In this document: piece after piece, positions 16,957 through 26,612 of the stretch
Position numbering within the stretch: position 1 is the stretch's first letter
How the letters are laid out: each line of letters opens with the position of its first letter
Assembly: GCA_963786805.1 (NCBI GenBank)
Contig: CAWBAK010000001.1
Coordinates: 186,001 to 250,000 of the forward strand
DNA: 64,000 nucleotides
Direction of reading: 5' to 3'
Origin: CALGFI01 sp963786805
Lineage (GTDB): Bacteria > Actinomycetota > UBA4738 > HRBIN12
Notes under the pieces: generated by a model
The model's database searches: none
The model's input: only the letters and a program-made list of their open reading frames with translations
What the model was told of the DNA's origin: nothing
Program-made: the position numbers and the translations under genes

Positions 16957-19207
16957 ATGGACCACGACCACCACGGACATGAGCCCACCGACCACGCTCC
17001 AGCGGGAAGCGACGCCTCCGCGGTCGCCGAGGAGGGAGTGCGTGGGCTGAGTCACTCCGGCCACGCACCTCACGACATGCACGAAGGGCACAGCTCCGGC
17101 GGCCATGACGAGCACGCGGACCACGGCGGCCATGACGAGCACGCGGACCAGGGGGGCCATGACGAGCACGCGGGCCACGAAGGCCACGACAAGCACGCCG
17201 GGCACAGCGTCGCGATGTTCCGCGATCGCTTCTGGCTCAGTGTCCTTCTGACCATCCCGGTGCTCGTGTGGTCGGAGATGGTCCAGGGATGGCTCGGCTA
17301 CACCGCGCCGTCCTTCACGCTCTCCGACCGGATCCCCGCGATCCTCGGAGTGATCGTCTTCATCTACGGGGGCTTGCCGTTCTTGAAGGGCGGTGTGCAG
17401 GAGCTCCGGGATCGGCAGCCGGGGATGATGCTCCTGATCTCCCTCGCGATCGTCGTCGCCTTCGTCGCGAGCCTCGCATCCGAGTTCGACTGGCTCGACC
17501 TCGAGTTCTGGTGGGAGCTCGCGCTCCTGATCGATGTGATGCTGCTCGGGCACTGGCAGGAGATGAAGGCCCTCGGCCAGGCGTCGGGAGCGCTGGAGGC
17601 GCTCGCAGCGCTGCTCCCGGACGAAGCAGAGGTCGTCCGCGGAAGCGAGATGCACACCGTCCCGGTGAGTGCGCTTCGACCGGGCGACATCGTGCTCGTC
17701 CGCCCAGGCGGCAGGGTGCCCGCCGACGGAACGGTGATCGACGGTGACGCCGCGTTCGACGAGTCGATGATCACCGGCGAGTCGCGCACGGTGCATCGTT
17801 CCGCCGGTGACCGCGTGGTCGCCGGGACCGTTGCGACGGATAACTCCGTGCGGATCCGGGTCGAGGCCGTCGGCGACGATACGGCGCTCGCGGGCATCCA
17901 GCGCTTGGTCAGGGAGGCGCAGGCATCGCGATCTCGCGCTCAGGCGCTCGCCGACCGCGCCGCCGCGATGCTCTTCTACGTCGCGGTGGCCGCGGGCGCC
18001 CTGACGTTCGTGGTCTGGGCGGTGATCGGCGACACGGGAGAGGCGGTCGAACGAACCGTCACCGTCCTGATCATCTCGTGTCCCCACGCCCTGGGGCTTG
18101 CGATCCCGCTCGTCATCGCGATCTCGACCGGGGTCGCCGCGCGAGCGGGGATCCTCGTCCGGGACCGCCTGGCGCTCGAGCGGATGCGCACGGTGAGCGC
18201 GGTCCTGTTCGACAAGACAGGCACACTGACGAAGGGGAAGCCCGCCGTTCGCGATGTCGCGGGCATCGGGGTTCCCGCTGAGGAGGTGGTCCGCCTCGCG
18301 GCCGCGGTCGAAGCCAGCAGCGAGCACCCGCTCGCGAAGGCGATCGTCGCTGCGGCCGGTGGTGCGATCCCAGCCGCGTCGGGCTTCCGGGCTTTGCCGG
18401 GACGCGGCGTCGAAGCGGCCGTGAACGGCATGCCGATCCAGGTGGGCGGCCCCGCGCTCTTGCGGGAGCGAGGGATCGAGGTCCCTGGCGAGATCGCCGA
18501 GGACATCGCGAAGTGGCGGGCCCGTGGCGCGACCGTGCTCACCGTGGTGCGCGACGGCCAACCCATCGGAGCGATCGCGGTGGAAGACGAGATCCGCTCC
18601 GAGTCCGTCGAGGCGGTTCGGGCTCTGCACCGCGAAGGGGTCCGGGTCGTCATGATCACCGGCGACGCGACGCGAGGTCGCCGAGGCCGTCGCCGCAGAG
18701 GTCGGCGTGGACGAGGTCAGGGCCGAGGTGTTGCCGGAGGACAAGGCCGGAACCGTTGCCGAGCTCCAAGGGGGCGGGCTCCAGGTTGCCATGGTCGGCG
18801 ATGGTGTGAATGACGCACCCGCTCTGGCCCGGGCCGATGTCGGGATCGCGATCGGGGCGGGAACGGACGTCGCCATCGAATCGGCGGGTGTGGTGCTGGT
18901 GAGTGATGACCCTCGCGGCGTCGTTTCCGTACGGATCCTTTCCAAGGCCAGCTACCGCAAGATGGTGCAGAACCTCGGCTGGGCCCTCGGGTACAACGTG
19001 CTCGCGATCCCGTTGGCCGCCGGGGTGTTCGCTTGGGCGGGGGTGGTCCTGCCCCCCGCCGTCGGGGCGGTCGCGATGAGCCTCTCGACGATCGTCGTCG
19101 CGGCAAATGCGATGTTGCTCCGAGGACTCGAGCTCCGACCGGGGAACGACCACGATCATCTCCAACCCGCCGAAGGACGATCGCGCGACCTGAGCTTGCG
19201 CCGCTGA
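16957..19207 (+). pseudogene. copB: CopB-type P1B metal-exporting ATPase with one frameshift
   Basis: About 749 aa if one base is removed. The N-terminus is His-rich (HDHHGHE and three HDEHA repeats), then six to eight membrane helices with the metal site CPH (375-377, in LIISCPHALGLAIP), the TGES motif (DESMITGESRTV), the phosphorylation site DKTGTLT (Asp419), and GDGVNDAPALARADVG after the break. CPH marks the CopB group that exports Cu or Ag. An extra A at 18670 (GAC GCG A CGC GAG) shifts the frame; removing it restores MITGDAREVAEAVAAEVGVD. Unrepaired, translation ends at 18813 and loses the hinge. It may be a sequencing error or a real mutation. An AAGGAGG ribosome site precedes the ATG. 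Confidence 0.88.
17101..17181 (+). repeat. Three tandem 27-bp coding repeats (His-rich)
   Basis: Units begin at 17101, 17128 and 17155 with GGCCATGACGAGCACGCG and are nearly identical at the DNA level. They encode GHDEHADHG-type metal-binding repeats at the N-terminus of the ATPase. Near identity suggests recent expansion and a copy number likely to vary. Confidence 0.85.
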
Positions 19208-20407
19208 CTACGGGCGCACCCGCAGGCCCTCGAGGCCGCGGATGATGTAGTTCGGCTTCCAGCGCGGCTCCTCGACGAGCTCGAGGTCCGGGAAGCGGTC
19301 CATCAACGTCGCGAACGAGGTCTGCAGCTCCAGCCGGCCGAGCGGTGCGCCCAGGCAGAAGTGGATCCCCGCGCCGAACGTCAGGTGCGGGTTCGGCTCG
19401 CGCCCGAGGTCGAGCTCGTCGGGGCGATCGAAGACGGACGGGTCTCGGTTGGCCGAGCCGAAGAGCAGGCCGAGCTCGGCCCCCTTCGGGATCTCGTGCC
19501 CGTGGAGCTCGAACGGCTCGAGCACCCACCGCTCGAACATCTGCAGGGGCGTGTCGTACCGAAGGAGCTCGTCGACCGCGTGCGGCAGCAGGGCGCGGTC
19601 CTCGCGCAGCCGCTTCAGGTCGTCGGGATGACGGAACAGCGTCCACCACCCGATGAGGGTCGAGTTCACGGTCGCCTCGTGACCGGCGTTGAGGATGAGC
19701 ACGCACGTCCCGACCAGCTCGTCCTCGGTCAGGGTCTGGCCCTCGTCGACGACCTGGGTGAGCTTGGAGATGAGGTCGTCCCTCGGCGCCCGGCGCCGCT
19801 CCCGCGACAGTCCACGCAGGTACTCGGAGAACTCGGTGCTGGCGCGCACGGCATCCTGCTGAGACTCGTGCGGCGGGTTCAGCTCGTACATCTTGCAGAT
19901 GTCGGCCGACCACGGCCGAAGGTGGACGCGGTCCTCCTCGGGGACGCCCAGCATCTCCGCGATGACCGTGACCGGGAGCGGTTCGGCGACCGTGGGGAGC
20001 AGGTCGAACTCGCCGGCGCCGGCGACCTCGTCGACGAGCGAATCCATGATCCGCTGCACCATGGGCCGCAGCCCCTCGACGTACCGAGGGGTGAACGCCT
20101 TCGCGACGAGTTTCCGCACGCGCGTGTGATCCGGCGGCTCCATGTCGAGGATCCCGGAGCGGATCAGATGCCAGAACGGCGAGTGCCACTCGGGTTCCTC
20201 GGGCCGTCCCATCTCGCCGTGTGTCGCGAGATGCTGGTAGGTCCGGCCGAAACGCCGGTCTCGAAGCAGCGCGTTGACGTCCTCGTAGCGCGAGACGAGC
20301 CAGTGGTCCGTCGCCTCGTCGTACACGACGGGCGCGTCGGCGCGCATCTCGGCGTAGACGGGGTACGGATCGGAGATGAAGCCGACGTCGTTCGGCGCGA
20401 ACGGCAC
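19208..20407 (-). CDS. Cytochrome P450
   Basis: A 399-aa soluble bacterial P450. The I-helix motif is seen in LILNAGHEATVNS (AGxET-like, with H in place of E in the usual order), the ExxR in the helix-K region (HAVDELLRYDTP), and the heme loop FGAGIHFCLGAPLGRLELQ, whose Cys ligates heme iron. MEPPDHTRVRKLVAKAFTPR is also typical. It is a monooxygenase of unknown substrate; no ferredoxin is adjacent. Its stop directly abuts the stop of the convergent ATPase gene. Confidence 0.94.
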   Translation of the reverse strand: MPFAPNDVGFISDPYPVYAEMRADAPVVYDEATDHWLVSRYEDVNALLRDRRFGRTYQHLATHGEMGRPEEPEWHSPFWHLIRSGILDMEPPDHTRVRKLVAKAFTPRYVEGLRPMVQRIMDSLVDEVAGAGEFDLLPTVAEPLPVTVIAEMLGVPEEDRVHLRPWSADICKMYELNPPHESQQDAVRASTEFSEYLRGLSRERRRAPRDDLISKLTQVVDEGQTLTEDELVGTCVLILNAGHEATVNSTLIGWWTLFRHPDDLKRLREDRALLPHAVDELLRYDTPLQMFERWVLEPFELHGHEIPKGAELGLLFGSANRDPSVFDRPDELDLGREPNPHLTFGAGIHFCLGAPLGRLELQTSFATLMDRFPDLELVEEPRWKPNYIIRGLEGLRVRP

Positions 20408-20569
20408 GCCGACAGGGTAGCGAGCGCGAGCGGCGCGGGCGTACCTCTAGTAGGCTTGGGTCCCGGGTGCCGCCCGGGGACTCGTGATGAGCAGGACGGA
20501 TCGCCCGTTCGAGGGCTGTCGCGCCTCTTCCCTCACGACTCGAGCGCGACACTGAGGACGGAGGGGCCG

Positions 20570-20758
20570 ATGGTGGGTTCGAGCGGCGGGGTACAGTACG
20601 GGACGCCGGAACGCGGCAAGGATTCCGTGTTCCGCGAGGCGCGAGGACGGCTCTGCGCCGATCCGAGCTGCATGACCGTTCTGTCCACGTACAACCGCTC
20701 GAGCACCTGTTTCCTGCACACCGCTCCGTCGTACCGGCACCCGCTGCAGCGCCCGTGA
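20570..20758 (+). CDS. Small Cys-rich hypothetical protein
   Basis: 62 aa, start ATG preceded by GGAGGGG. The C-terminal half RLCADPSCMTVLSTYNRSST then CFLHTAPSYRHPL resembles a compact zinc-binding element, with Cys-x4-Cys and a later Cys and His. I believe similar short ORFs occur in actinobacteria but cannot name a family. The region 20,408-20,569 before it holds the P450 promoter side and nothing else recognisable. Confidence 0.5.
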   Translation: MVGSSGGVQYGTPERGKDSVFREARGRLCADPSCMTVLSTYNRSSTCFLHTAPSYRHPLQRP

Positions 20759-20813
20759 CGCGTCGAGGGCGGATCGCGGGGGCGAACGGAACGCAACGCC
20801 CGAGGAGGACCTG

Positions 20814-21044
20814 ATGCCCGACAGCGTCGGGAAACGCAAACGCCGCGACATCACCGCCAAGAAGCTCGCCGCTCGTGAAGAACGGCGGGTTGCGCGTGCG
20901 TCGCGTCGCAAGGACCGCGATGCCGGCCTGATCGAAGCGGGCCCGCCGATCGGCCCGGCCGAACAGCAGGAGTGGCTGCCGACTCGCGAAGAGCTCGCGG
21001 CCGAGGAGAAAGCCGAGAAGGAAGCCGAGAGGTCGGAGGCCTGA
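20814..21044 (+). CDS. Small highly charged hypothetical protein
   Basis: 76 aa, rich in Lys, Arg and Glu (KRKRRDITAKKLAAREERR at the start, EELAAEEKAEKEAERSEA at the end), probably helical or disordered. GAGGAGG precedes the ATG. A shared terminator lies 50 bases downstream. No family recognised; a nucleic-acid-binding role for the basic half is only a guess. Confidence 0.55.
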   Translation: MPDSVGKRKRRDITAKKLAAREERRVARASRRKDRDAGLIEAGPPIGPAEQQEWLPTREELAAEEKAEKEAERSEA

Positions 21045-21094
21045 GGCTCGCTCGCCGGCGAGATCGCCGGAACCCACAGAGGTTTGGAACGGAA

Positions 21095-21122
21095 AGAACC
21101 CGGCGCAGATGCGCCGGGTTCT
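21095..21122. terminator. Hairpin terminator, bidirectional
   Basis: A perfect 12-bp stem AGAACCCGGCGC / GCGCCGGGTTCT around AGAT, between the converging 76-aa gene and cspA. On the cspA strand the stem is followed by TTTCC; on the other by CTCG. Confidence 0.8.
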
Positions 21123-21141
21123 CTCGTTCCAGCTTGATGGT

Positions 21142-21345
21142 TCAGACGGCGCGAACGTTCGCGGCCTGGGGGCCCTTCTGCCCCTGGGTCACGTCGTACT
21201 CCACGCGCTGGTTCTCCTCGAGGTTGCGGTACCCCTCTCCGGTGATCGCGCTGAAGTGCACGAACACATCGGCGCTGCCGTCTTCCGGAGTGATGAAGCC
21301 GAAGCCCTTCTCCGGGCTGAACCACTTCACGGTTCCAGTTGCCAC
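21142..21345 (-). CDS. cspA: Cold shock protein
   Basis: A 67-aa single-stranded nucleic-acid-binding OB-fold chaperone. RNP1 (KGFGFI) and RNP2 (VFVHF) are intact: GTVKWFSPEKGFGFITPEDG and DVFVHFSAITGEGYRNL. The start is the GTG at 21345 with AAGGAGGGATC upstream; the open frame continues about 30 codons further but that part is not conserved. It ends with the usual GPQAANVR. Likely abundant, with a strong hairpin terminator downstream. Confidence 0.96.
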   Translation of the reverse strand: MATGTVKWFSPEKGFGFITPEDGSADVFVHFSAITGEGYRNLEENQRVEYDVTQGQKGPQAANVRAV

Positions 21346-21534
21346 GTGCGATCCCTCCTTTCTTTCGCCGGCAGGGCCTGGATGCTGCCCTTCGCGGCGC
21401 CCGGCGTGACACCGGGGTGAGGGACTGCTCGTAGCCAAGACCGCGATCGGTGCCCTCGGTTACACGGTAGCAGGTACGGCCGGGCCCCCTCGGGGCTACG
21501 GTCGGCCCTCCTGAGCGCCGATGCTCTCTGGAGC

Positions 21535-22302
21535 ATGAGACGGACCACCGCGCTCAAGATCCTTGCCTACGGCTACCTATTCGTCCTGGCAGGCGTCCTG
21601 CTGACCGATGAAGGCCGCCAGAACCTCCGCGAGTTCCTCGCCGCGGGGATCCTCATCGGGTTCTTCCTTGCGGTCGCCTGGTTCCGCGACCGGCCTCGGG
21701 CGGGGGCCATGGCGGCCGAGGCTCGCAAGCTCGGCCTGCAGTACTCGGAGAAGGACACCTTCGGGATGCTGGAGGAGCCCTTCCTCCTCTTCCGCCGAAC
21801 CCGCAGATCCTACGGAGATGTCGACAACGTGCTCTTCGGGACCTGGCACGGGTTCGAGGTCCGGGTCTTCGACTACGAGTACATGATCCGCGAGAACAAC
21901 TGGCGCCGGCTCTCGGGCGCCGTGATCGCGATCCCGGGCGGCTGGCCGACACTCGCGGTCCGGCCCGAGACCCTGGTCACCGCCACGGGAGATCAATTGG
22001 CCCTTCCCGGGATCGAGTTCGAATCGGAGATGTTCAACCGCGCGTTCGACGTGCGGTCCGACGACCCGGGGTTCGCGAGCGCATTGATCGACGCCAGGAT
22101 GATGGAGTGGCTGCTCGACCACGCGCCCCGGCCGGGCTTCGAGATCTCCGGGGGCTGGATCCTCGGGTATCGAGATCAGGTCCAGCCGTGGCAGGTCGAC
22201 TCCGTGCTCTCGATGCTCGAGTCCTTCGTCGACCGGATCCCTCGCGCCGTGCGCTCGCTTTACCCCGAGGCGCTCCCGCCCCGGCCCGGCGCGTATCGCT
22301 GA
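21535..22302 (+). CDS. Membrane-anchored hypothetical protein, paralog of the gene at 54,362
   Basis: 255 aa. Two N-terminal membrane helices (ILAYGYLFVLAGVLLTDEG; AAGILIGFFLAVAWF) are followed by a soluble domain of about 200 residues: EARKLGLQYSEKDTFGMLEE, VDNVLFGTWHGFEVRVFDYE, and a C-terminal SMLESFVDRIPRAVRSLYPE. The 258-aa protein at 54,362 has the same plan and shares (E)AR(K/R)LGL, a phenylalanine-rich middle and the IPRAV(R/W)SLY end. The family is unknown to me. Confidence 0.7.
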   Translation: MRRTTALKILAYGYLFVLAGVLLTDEGRQNLREFLAAGILIGFFLAVAWFRDRPRAGAMAAEARKLGLQYSEKDTFGMLEEPFLLFRRTRRSYGDVDNVLFGTWHGFEVRVFDYEYMIRENNWRRLSGAVIAIPGGWPTLAVRPETLVTATGDQLALPGIEFESEMFNRAFDVRSDDPGFASALIDARMMEWLLDHAPRPGFEISGGWILGYRDQVQPWQVDSVLSMLESFVDRIPRAVRSLYPEALPPRPGAYR

Positions 22303-22308
22303 GCAGCG

Positions 22309-25300
22309 TCAGCCGACCCCGAGCGCCGCGAGCCGCGTGCGGATCCGTGCCACCGCGGGCACGACGCCCTTGCGTTCGTATCGCGACATCGATTCCTCGA
22401 ACGCGCTCTGCGCCTCGTCGCGACGGCCGGCGTTGGCGAGGACGATCCCGCGGACCTCGTGGACGTCCCCCTGCCACGCCAGATAGTCGGTGTTCTCGAT
22501 GATCCCGGTGGCCTCGTCGGCGCGTTCGAGTGCGCCGTCGTGATCTCCGCGGTGTGAACGCACCAGCGCTTCGCCGATTCGCCACGCTACCTGCGTCGCG
22601 AAGTCGTCCTCCGCTCCGAGCTCGCGGCTCCGCGCGACGAAGGCCTCGGCCTCGTCGAAGCGACCCTGATCGCACAGCGAAAGCGCAAGGAGCGCGGTCA
22701 TCGTCGAGTTGAAGCCTGTTTCTCCGAGCCGGTCGAAGATCTCCACCGCGCGACGGAACTGCGCCTCGGCTCGTTCGGGTCGCCCGAGGAGCCGGTGCGC
22801 TTCGCCGATCCCCTGGGCCCTCGTCACGTTGAGCTCCGGATGGCCGATCTCATCCCACAGGCGCGTGACGCGTTCGATCTCGTCGTCCACCTCCGCCGCG
22901 CGGCCCTCCATCGCGAGCAGGCCGATCCGGTGCATGCACAGGCTGACCTCGGCGAGGATGCCTTCGGGCTGCAGCGACATGGCGATGTCGCCGAGGCGGT
23001 ACGCCTCCTCTACGGTGCTCGCGCCGAAGTAGGCGGAGACGGCCAGGTTGATCCCGATCTCGCGCCGGAACCGGGAGGGCAGGCCCGCCGCCCGCTCGAG
23101 CAGTTGCTCGAAGATCTCGCGGGAGGCGTCACAGCTGCCCTCGTAGAAGGCCATACGTCCCGCGGAGATCAGCGCGAGGACGATCCCGTCGTTGTCTCCG
23201 ATGGATCGGAGCTCTTCCAGAGCCTCGTTGACCTCCCGGCGCGTCCGCCCGAGCGTGTGCGTCGGGTCGAACTGGCCGCGGGCCTCGGTCTTGATCACGG
23301 TCGCCCGAAGTGCGTAGGCGCGATCGTCAGACACTTTGGCGACGGCGATGGCCTCGTCGGCGACCTTCGCGGCAGCCTGGAAGTCCTGGAGCTCGCTGTG
23401 TGCGCTCGCCAGCTCGATGAGGGCAAGTGCACGCAGGCCGCCTTCGGAGATCTCGGCAGCGCGCGTCAGCATCTGCCGGGCTCCTGCGAAGTCGCCGCGG
23501 TCCAAGGCTCGGTCCGCCGACCTCCGGAGGTGCGCGGCGGCGTCCCCGCCGAGGGTCCGGGTCCGGTCGTCGATCGTGCCGAGCTCGATCCGGTAGCGGT
23601 ACGCCTGCTCCAGGTGATGGGCGAGGATCTCCTCGTACTCGGCGGCTCGCTCACCGGCGGCATGCTTCAGCCAACCCGCGAACCGTTCGTGAAGGTCGGC
23701 TCGCTGCTCCTTCGGCATCGCCTGGTAGGCGGCGTCCCGGATCAGCAAGTGGCGGAACCGGAACGCGTCTTCGCCGGCGAACTCGGCGCGATCCGGCCGG
23801 ATCAGCTCCTTGCGGGCGAGCGCCAGCAGCCTCGAGGGCACGTGCGGCCGAAGCGTCTCCGGCGACAACGTGGCGACGGCCCCCGTGTGGAAGATCTTGC
23901 CCTCGACCGAGCCGCGCTCGATCACCGCGCGTTCTTCCGCGTCCAGCCGGTCCAGCCGCGCGGCGAGGAGCAGTTGGATGGTTGGCGGGACGGTGATGTG
24001 CGCGAGATCCTCGACCGCCCGCCAAGTGCTGCCCTCCAACTTGAGCAGGCCGTCGTCGATCAGCATCCCCAGCATCTCCTCGACGAACAGCGGGTTGCCC
24101 TCGGCGGCGTCGAGGATGCGGGTGCGCGCCTCGGCCGGGATCTCGGCCCGGCCCAGCAGGTTGTCCACGAGCTGGGACGCCGCCTCGCCGTCGAGCGGCT
24201 CGAGGAGGATCGAGGTGGCGTTCATCTTGCCGCCACCCCAGCCGGGGCGGACCTCCAGCAGTTCGCCTCGGGCGACGCAGACGAGCAGCAGGGCTGCGTC
24301 TCGCGTCCAGTCTGCGAGGTGCTCGATCAGGTCGAGGAACGTCGGTTCGGCCCAGTGGATGTCGTCGAACACGACGACGATCGGACGTTCGCGCGCGAGG
24401 TGCTCGAGGAGCTTGCGCACGCCCCAGAAGGCCTCTTCGGTCGCCACCGGCTCGTCCCAGGACACGAGGCCGGCGACGAGCGGGACGATCCGGTCGCGTT
24501 CCTCGGCGTCCGCGACGAGTGAGGCGAGCTTCGCCCTCGCCGTGTTGAGGTCGTCCGTCTGTGAGACGCCGGCGGCCTCTTGCACCACCTCGGCCAGCGG
24601 GTAGAACGTGATGCCTTCCCCGTACGAGAGGCACCGTCCTCGCAGGAGCGTCGCCTCTGCGGCGGGACCCTGGAGGAACTCCTTCACCAGGCGCGACTTG
24701 CCGACACCGGCAGGTCCGAGCAACGTGAACAGTTGCGACGTCCGATCGACGACGGCGCGCTCGAGCGCTCGCTCCATCATCTCGAGCTCCTTGGCGCGAC
24801 CGACCATCGGCGAGTCGAGGTGCCTCGCGTGGCCCTCGTCAACCTGGAGGAGACCGGTCAAGCGATACGCGGGGACGGGCTCGTCCTTCCCCTTGAGGTC
24901 GAGCGCCGGGACCGGGTCGGCCTCGACGGCGTCGCGCACCAACCGGTGCGTCGCCTCGCCGATCAGGATCTCGCCCGGAGCGGCCGCCTGCTCGAGACGC
25001 GCGGCGACGTTCACGGCGTCACCGGTCACGAGTCGTTGCCCGGACGACGGGTCGCCGGCGACGACCTCTCCGGTGTTCACGCCGATCCGGGCTGCGATCC
25101 CGACCCCGTGATCGCGTTCGAGCTCGACGTTGAGCTTCTCGAGCGCCGCGCGCATGTCGGACGCCGCGCGAACGGCTCGAAGGGCGTCGTCCTCGTGGAG
25201 GCGGGGGATGCCGAAGACCGCCATCACCGCGTCTCCGATGAACTTCTCCACGACGCCGCCGTGGCGTTCGATCACCGCCGACATCTCGTCGAAATAGCGG

Positions 25301-25497
25301 CCCATCACGCGCCGAAGTGGCTCGGGATCGAGCCGGCCGCCCAGCGCCGTCGAGCCGGTGACGTCGGCGAAGACCACCGTGACGACCTTGCGCACCTCTC
25401 CCGATCGTTCCTCGGTTCCCGAAAGGGGCGTCGCGCAGCTGTGACAGAACCGGGCCCGGTCGGCGTTCTCCTCTCCGCACGCGGGGCATCGCTTCAC
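22309..25497 (-). CDS. Class III nucleotide cyclase / AAA ATPase / TPR protein
   Basis: 1062 aa. The N-terminal zinc ribbon (CPAC...CHSC, residues 4-21) leads into a complete class III cyclase domain (about 36-190): VVFADVTGS and EKFIGDAVMAVFG supply both metal aspartates, and GDAVNVAARLEQ supplies the transition-state Asn/Arg. A STAND-like AAA module follows with Walker A LLGPAGVGKSRLVKEF and Walker B-like IVVVFDDIHWAEP. From about residue 640 helical TPR-like repeats run to the end. This layout is common in actinobacteria as a signal-integrating regulator. It likely makes cAMP or acts as a sensory ATPase; the inputs are unknown. Confidence 0.92.
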   Translation of the reverse strand: MKRCPACGEENADRARFCHSCATPLSGTEERSGEVRKVVTVVFADVTGSTALGGRLDPEPLRRVMGRYFDEMSAVIERHGGVVEKFIGDAVMAVFGIPRLHEDDALRAVRAASDMRAALEKLNVELERDHGVGIAARIGVNTGEVVAGDPSSGQRLVTGDAVNVAARLEQAAAPGEILIGEATHRLVRDAVEADPVPALDLKGKDEPVPAYRLTGLLQVDEGHARHLDSPMVGRAKELEMMERALERAVVDRTSQLFTLLGPAGVGKSRLVKEFLQGPAAEATLLRGRCLSYGEGITFYPLAEVVQEAAGVSQTDDLNTARAKLASLVADAEERDRIVPLVAGLVSWDEPVATEEAFWGVRKLLEHLARERPIVVVFDDIHWAEPTFLDLIEHLADWTRDAALLLVCVARGELLEVRPGWGGGKMNATSILLEPLDGEAASQLVDNLLGRAEIPAEARTRILDAAEGNPLFVEEMLGMLIDDGLLKLEGSTWRAVEDLAHITVPPTIQLLLAARLDRLDAEERAVIERGSVEGKIFHTGAVATLSPETLRPHVPSRLLALARKELIRPDRAEFAGEDAFRFRHLLIRDAAYQAMPKEQRADLHERFAGWLKHAAGERAAEYEEILAHHLEQAYRYRIELGTIDDRTRTLGGDAAAHLRRSADRALDRGDFAGARQMLTRAAEISEGGLRALALIELASAHSELQDFQAAAKVADEAIAVAKVSDDRAYALRATVIKTEARGQFDPTHTLGRTRREVNEALEELRSIGDNDGIVLALISAGRMAFYEGSCDASREIFEQLLERAAGLPSRFRREIGINLAVSAYFGASTVEEAYRLGDIAMSLQPEGILAEVSLCMHRIGLLAMEGRAAEVDDEIERVTRLWDEIGHPELNVTRAQGIGEAHRLLGRPERAEAQFRRAVEIFDRLGETGFNSTMTALLALSLCDQGRFDEAEAFVARSRELGAEDDFATQVAWRIGEALVRSHRGDHDGALERADEATGIIENTDYLAWQGDVHEVRGIVLANAGRRDEAQSAFEESMSRYERKGVVPAVARIRTRLAALGVG

Positions 25498-25603
25498 CGG
25501 AGCATCGTAGAGGGCGACACCCCCAGCGGCTCCGTTGGCGGTGAGCCCCGGGCGGTCCTAGGGTGGAGTGGAGGCGGGTCGATCCGTCCGGGAGGCGGGA
25601 GCC

Positions 25604-26554
25604 ATGCGTGAGACGCGAGGAAGCATCGCCGGCTGGGACGCACGAGCGTGGCTCATCGCTGTCGCGGGGGTCGTGATCGCCCTCGCGCTGGCCTCGCCCG
25701 CGGCGGCGCAGGACGGAGCCATCGAACGCGATGAGGACGAACAGGTCGTCCTCACCGGAGGACTCGTGGTTCCCGAGGGCGAGACCGTGGGCACGGTGGT
25801 CGTCTTCAACGGCCCCGTCGTCATCGAGGGGACCGTGACGGAGTCGCTCGTCGTCTTCAACGGACGGACCGAGATCTCCGGGACGGTGCAGGAGGACGTC
25901 GTCGTCTTCAACGGCCGCATCTTCATCCGATCGGGCGCCGAGGTGGGCGGGGACGTCGCGAGCCAGCAGGACCCGGAGATCGAAGAGGGCGCGACGGTCG
26001 GCGGCAGCGTCCAGAACATCGCGAACCGGATCGAATGGGAGGACCTGGGGTTCGCGGGCCGGATCGCGTGGTGGATCGGCTACTCCGTTTCCACGCTCAT
26101 CCTCGGGTTGCTCATCCTGCTGTTCGCGCCCAGGCTGGACCCCGCGATCGTCGATGTGGTCCGGACGAGGATGGGTGCGGGCTTCGGATTCGGCGCCGCG
26201 GCGTTCTTCTTGATCCCCATCGTCGCCGTGATCGCGCTCGTCACGATCGTCGGGATCCCGCTGGGGATCTTCGTGTTGCTGGGACTGGCGCTCATCTACA
26301 CGGTGGGGTACATCGTGGGCGCGCTCGCCCTCGGACGGCTCCTGATCAAGCCCCCGACCTCGGCACTCCTCGCGTTCCTCGCCGGGCTCGGGATCCTCCG
26401 GCTCGCGGCGCTGATCCCGGTCGTCGGCGGTCTGGTCTGGATCGTCACCGCGATCTTCGGCCTGGGCGCGCTCGTCGTCGCGGCCCGCCGGCCGGCCGGG
26501 TCGTTGGTCGTCGAGACGTCCACGGTACCTCCGCCGCCCGCGGTGGTCTCGTAG
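25604..26554 (+). CDS. Bactofilin-like membrane protein
   Basis: 316 aa. A signal or anchor segment (WLIAVAGVVIALALASPAAA) is followed by a beta-helical stretch of short repeats (VVVFNGPVVIEGTVTESLVV, FNGRTEISGTVQEDVVVFNG), the polymer-forming bactofilin pattern. Four or five hydrophobic helices then fill the C-terminal half. Such proteins may scaffold the envelope, but this fusion type is uncharacterised. The ATG at 25604 with GGCGGGA upstream was preferred to the GTG at 25568. Confidence 0.75.
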   Translation: MRETRGSIAGWDARAWLIAVAGVVIALALASPAAAQDGAIERDEDEQVVLTGGLVVPEGETVGTVVVFNGPVVIEGTVTESLVVFNGRTEISGTVQEDVVVFNGRIFIRSGAEVGGDVASQQDPEIEEGATVGGSVQNIANRIEWEDLGFAGRIAWWIGYSVSTLILGLLILLFAPRLDPAIVDVVRTRMGAGFGFGAAAFFLIPIVAVIALVTIVGIPLGIFVLLGLALIYTVGYIVGALALGRLLIKPPTSALLAFLAGLGILRLAALIPVVGGLVWIVTAIFGLGALVVAARRPAGSLVVETSTVPPPPAVVS

Positions 26555-26612
26555 TCGAGCCGACAGGCGTGGCATTGGGTCGTCGATCTGCCGCCACAGG
26601 GAGGAAGTGGGT

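Noticed and set aside
17101..17181. Possible CRISPR-like repeats
   Set aside because: The 27-bp units are directly adjacent with no spacers and encode His-rich protein.
16942..18945. Long minus-strand ORF opposite the metal ATPase
   Set aside because: It is antisense to clear ATPase motifs, and its predicted protein is low-complexity Arg/Asp/His, typical of a GC-rich frame shadow.
18717..21077. 786-codon minus-strand ORF over P450 and ATPase
   Set aside because: Shadow frame; the true P450 lies in a different frame of the same strand with heme motif.
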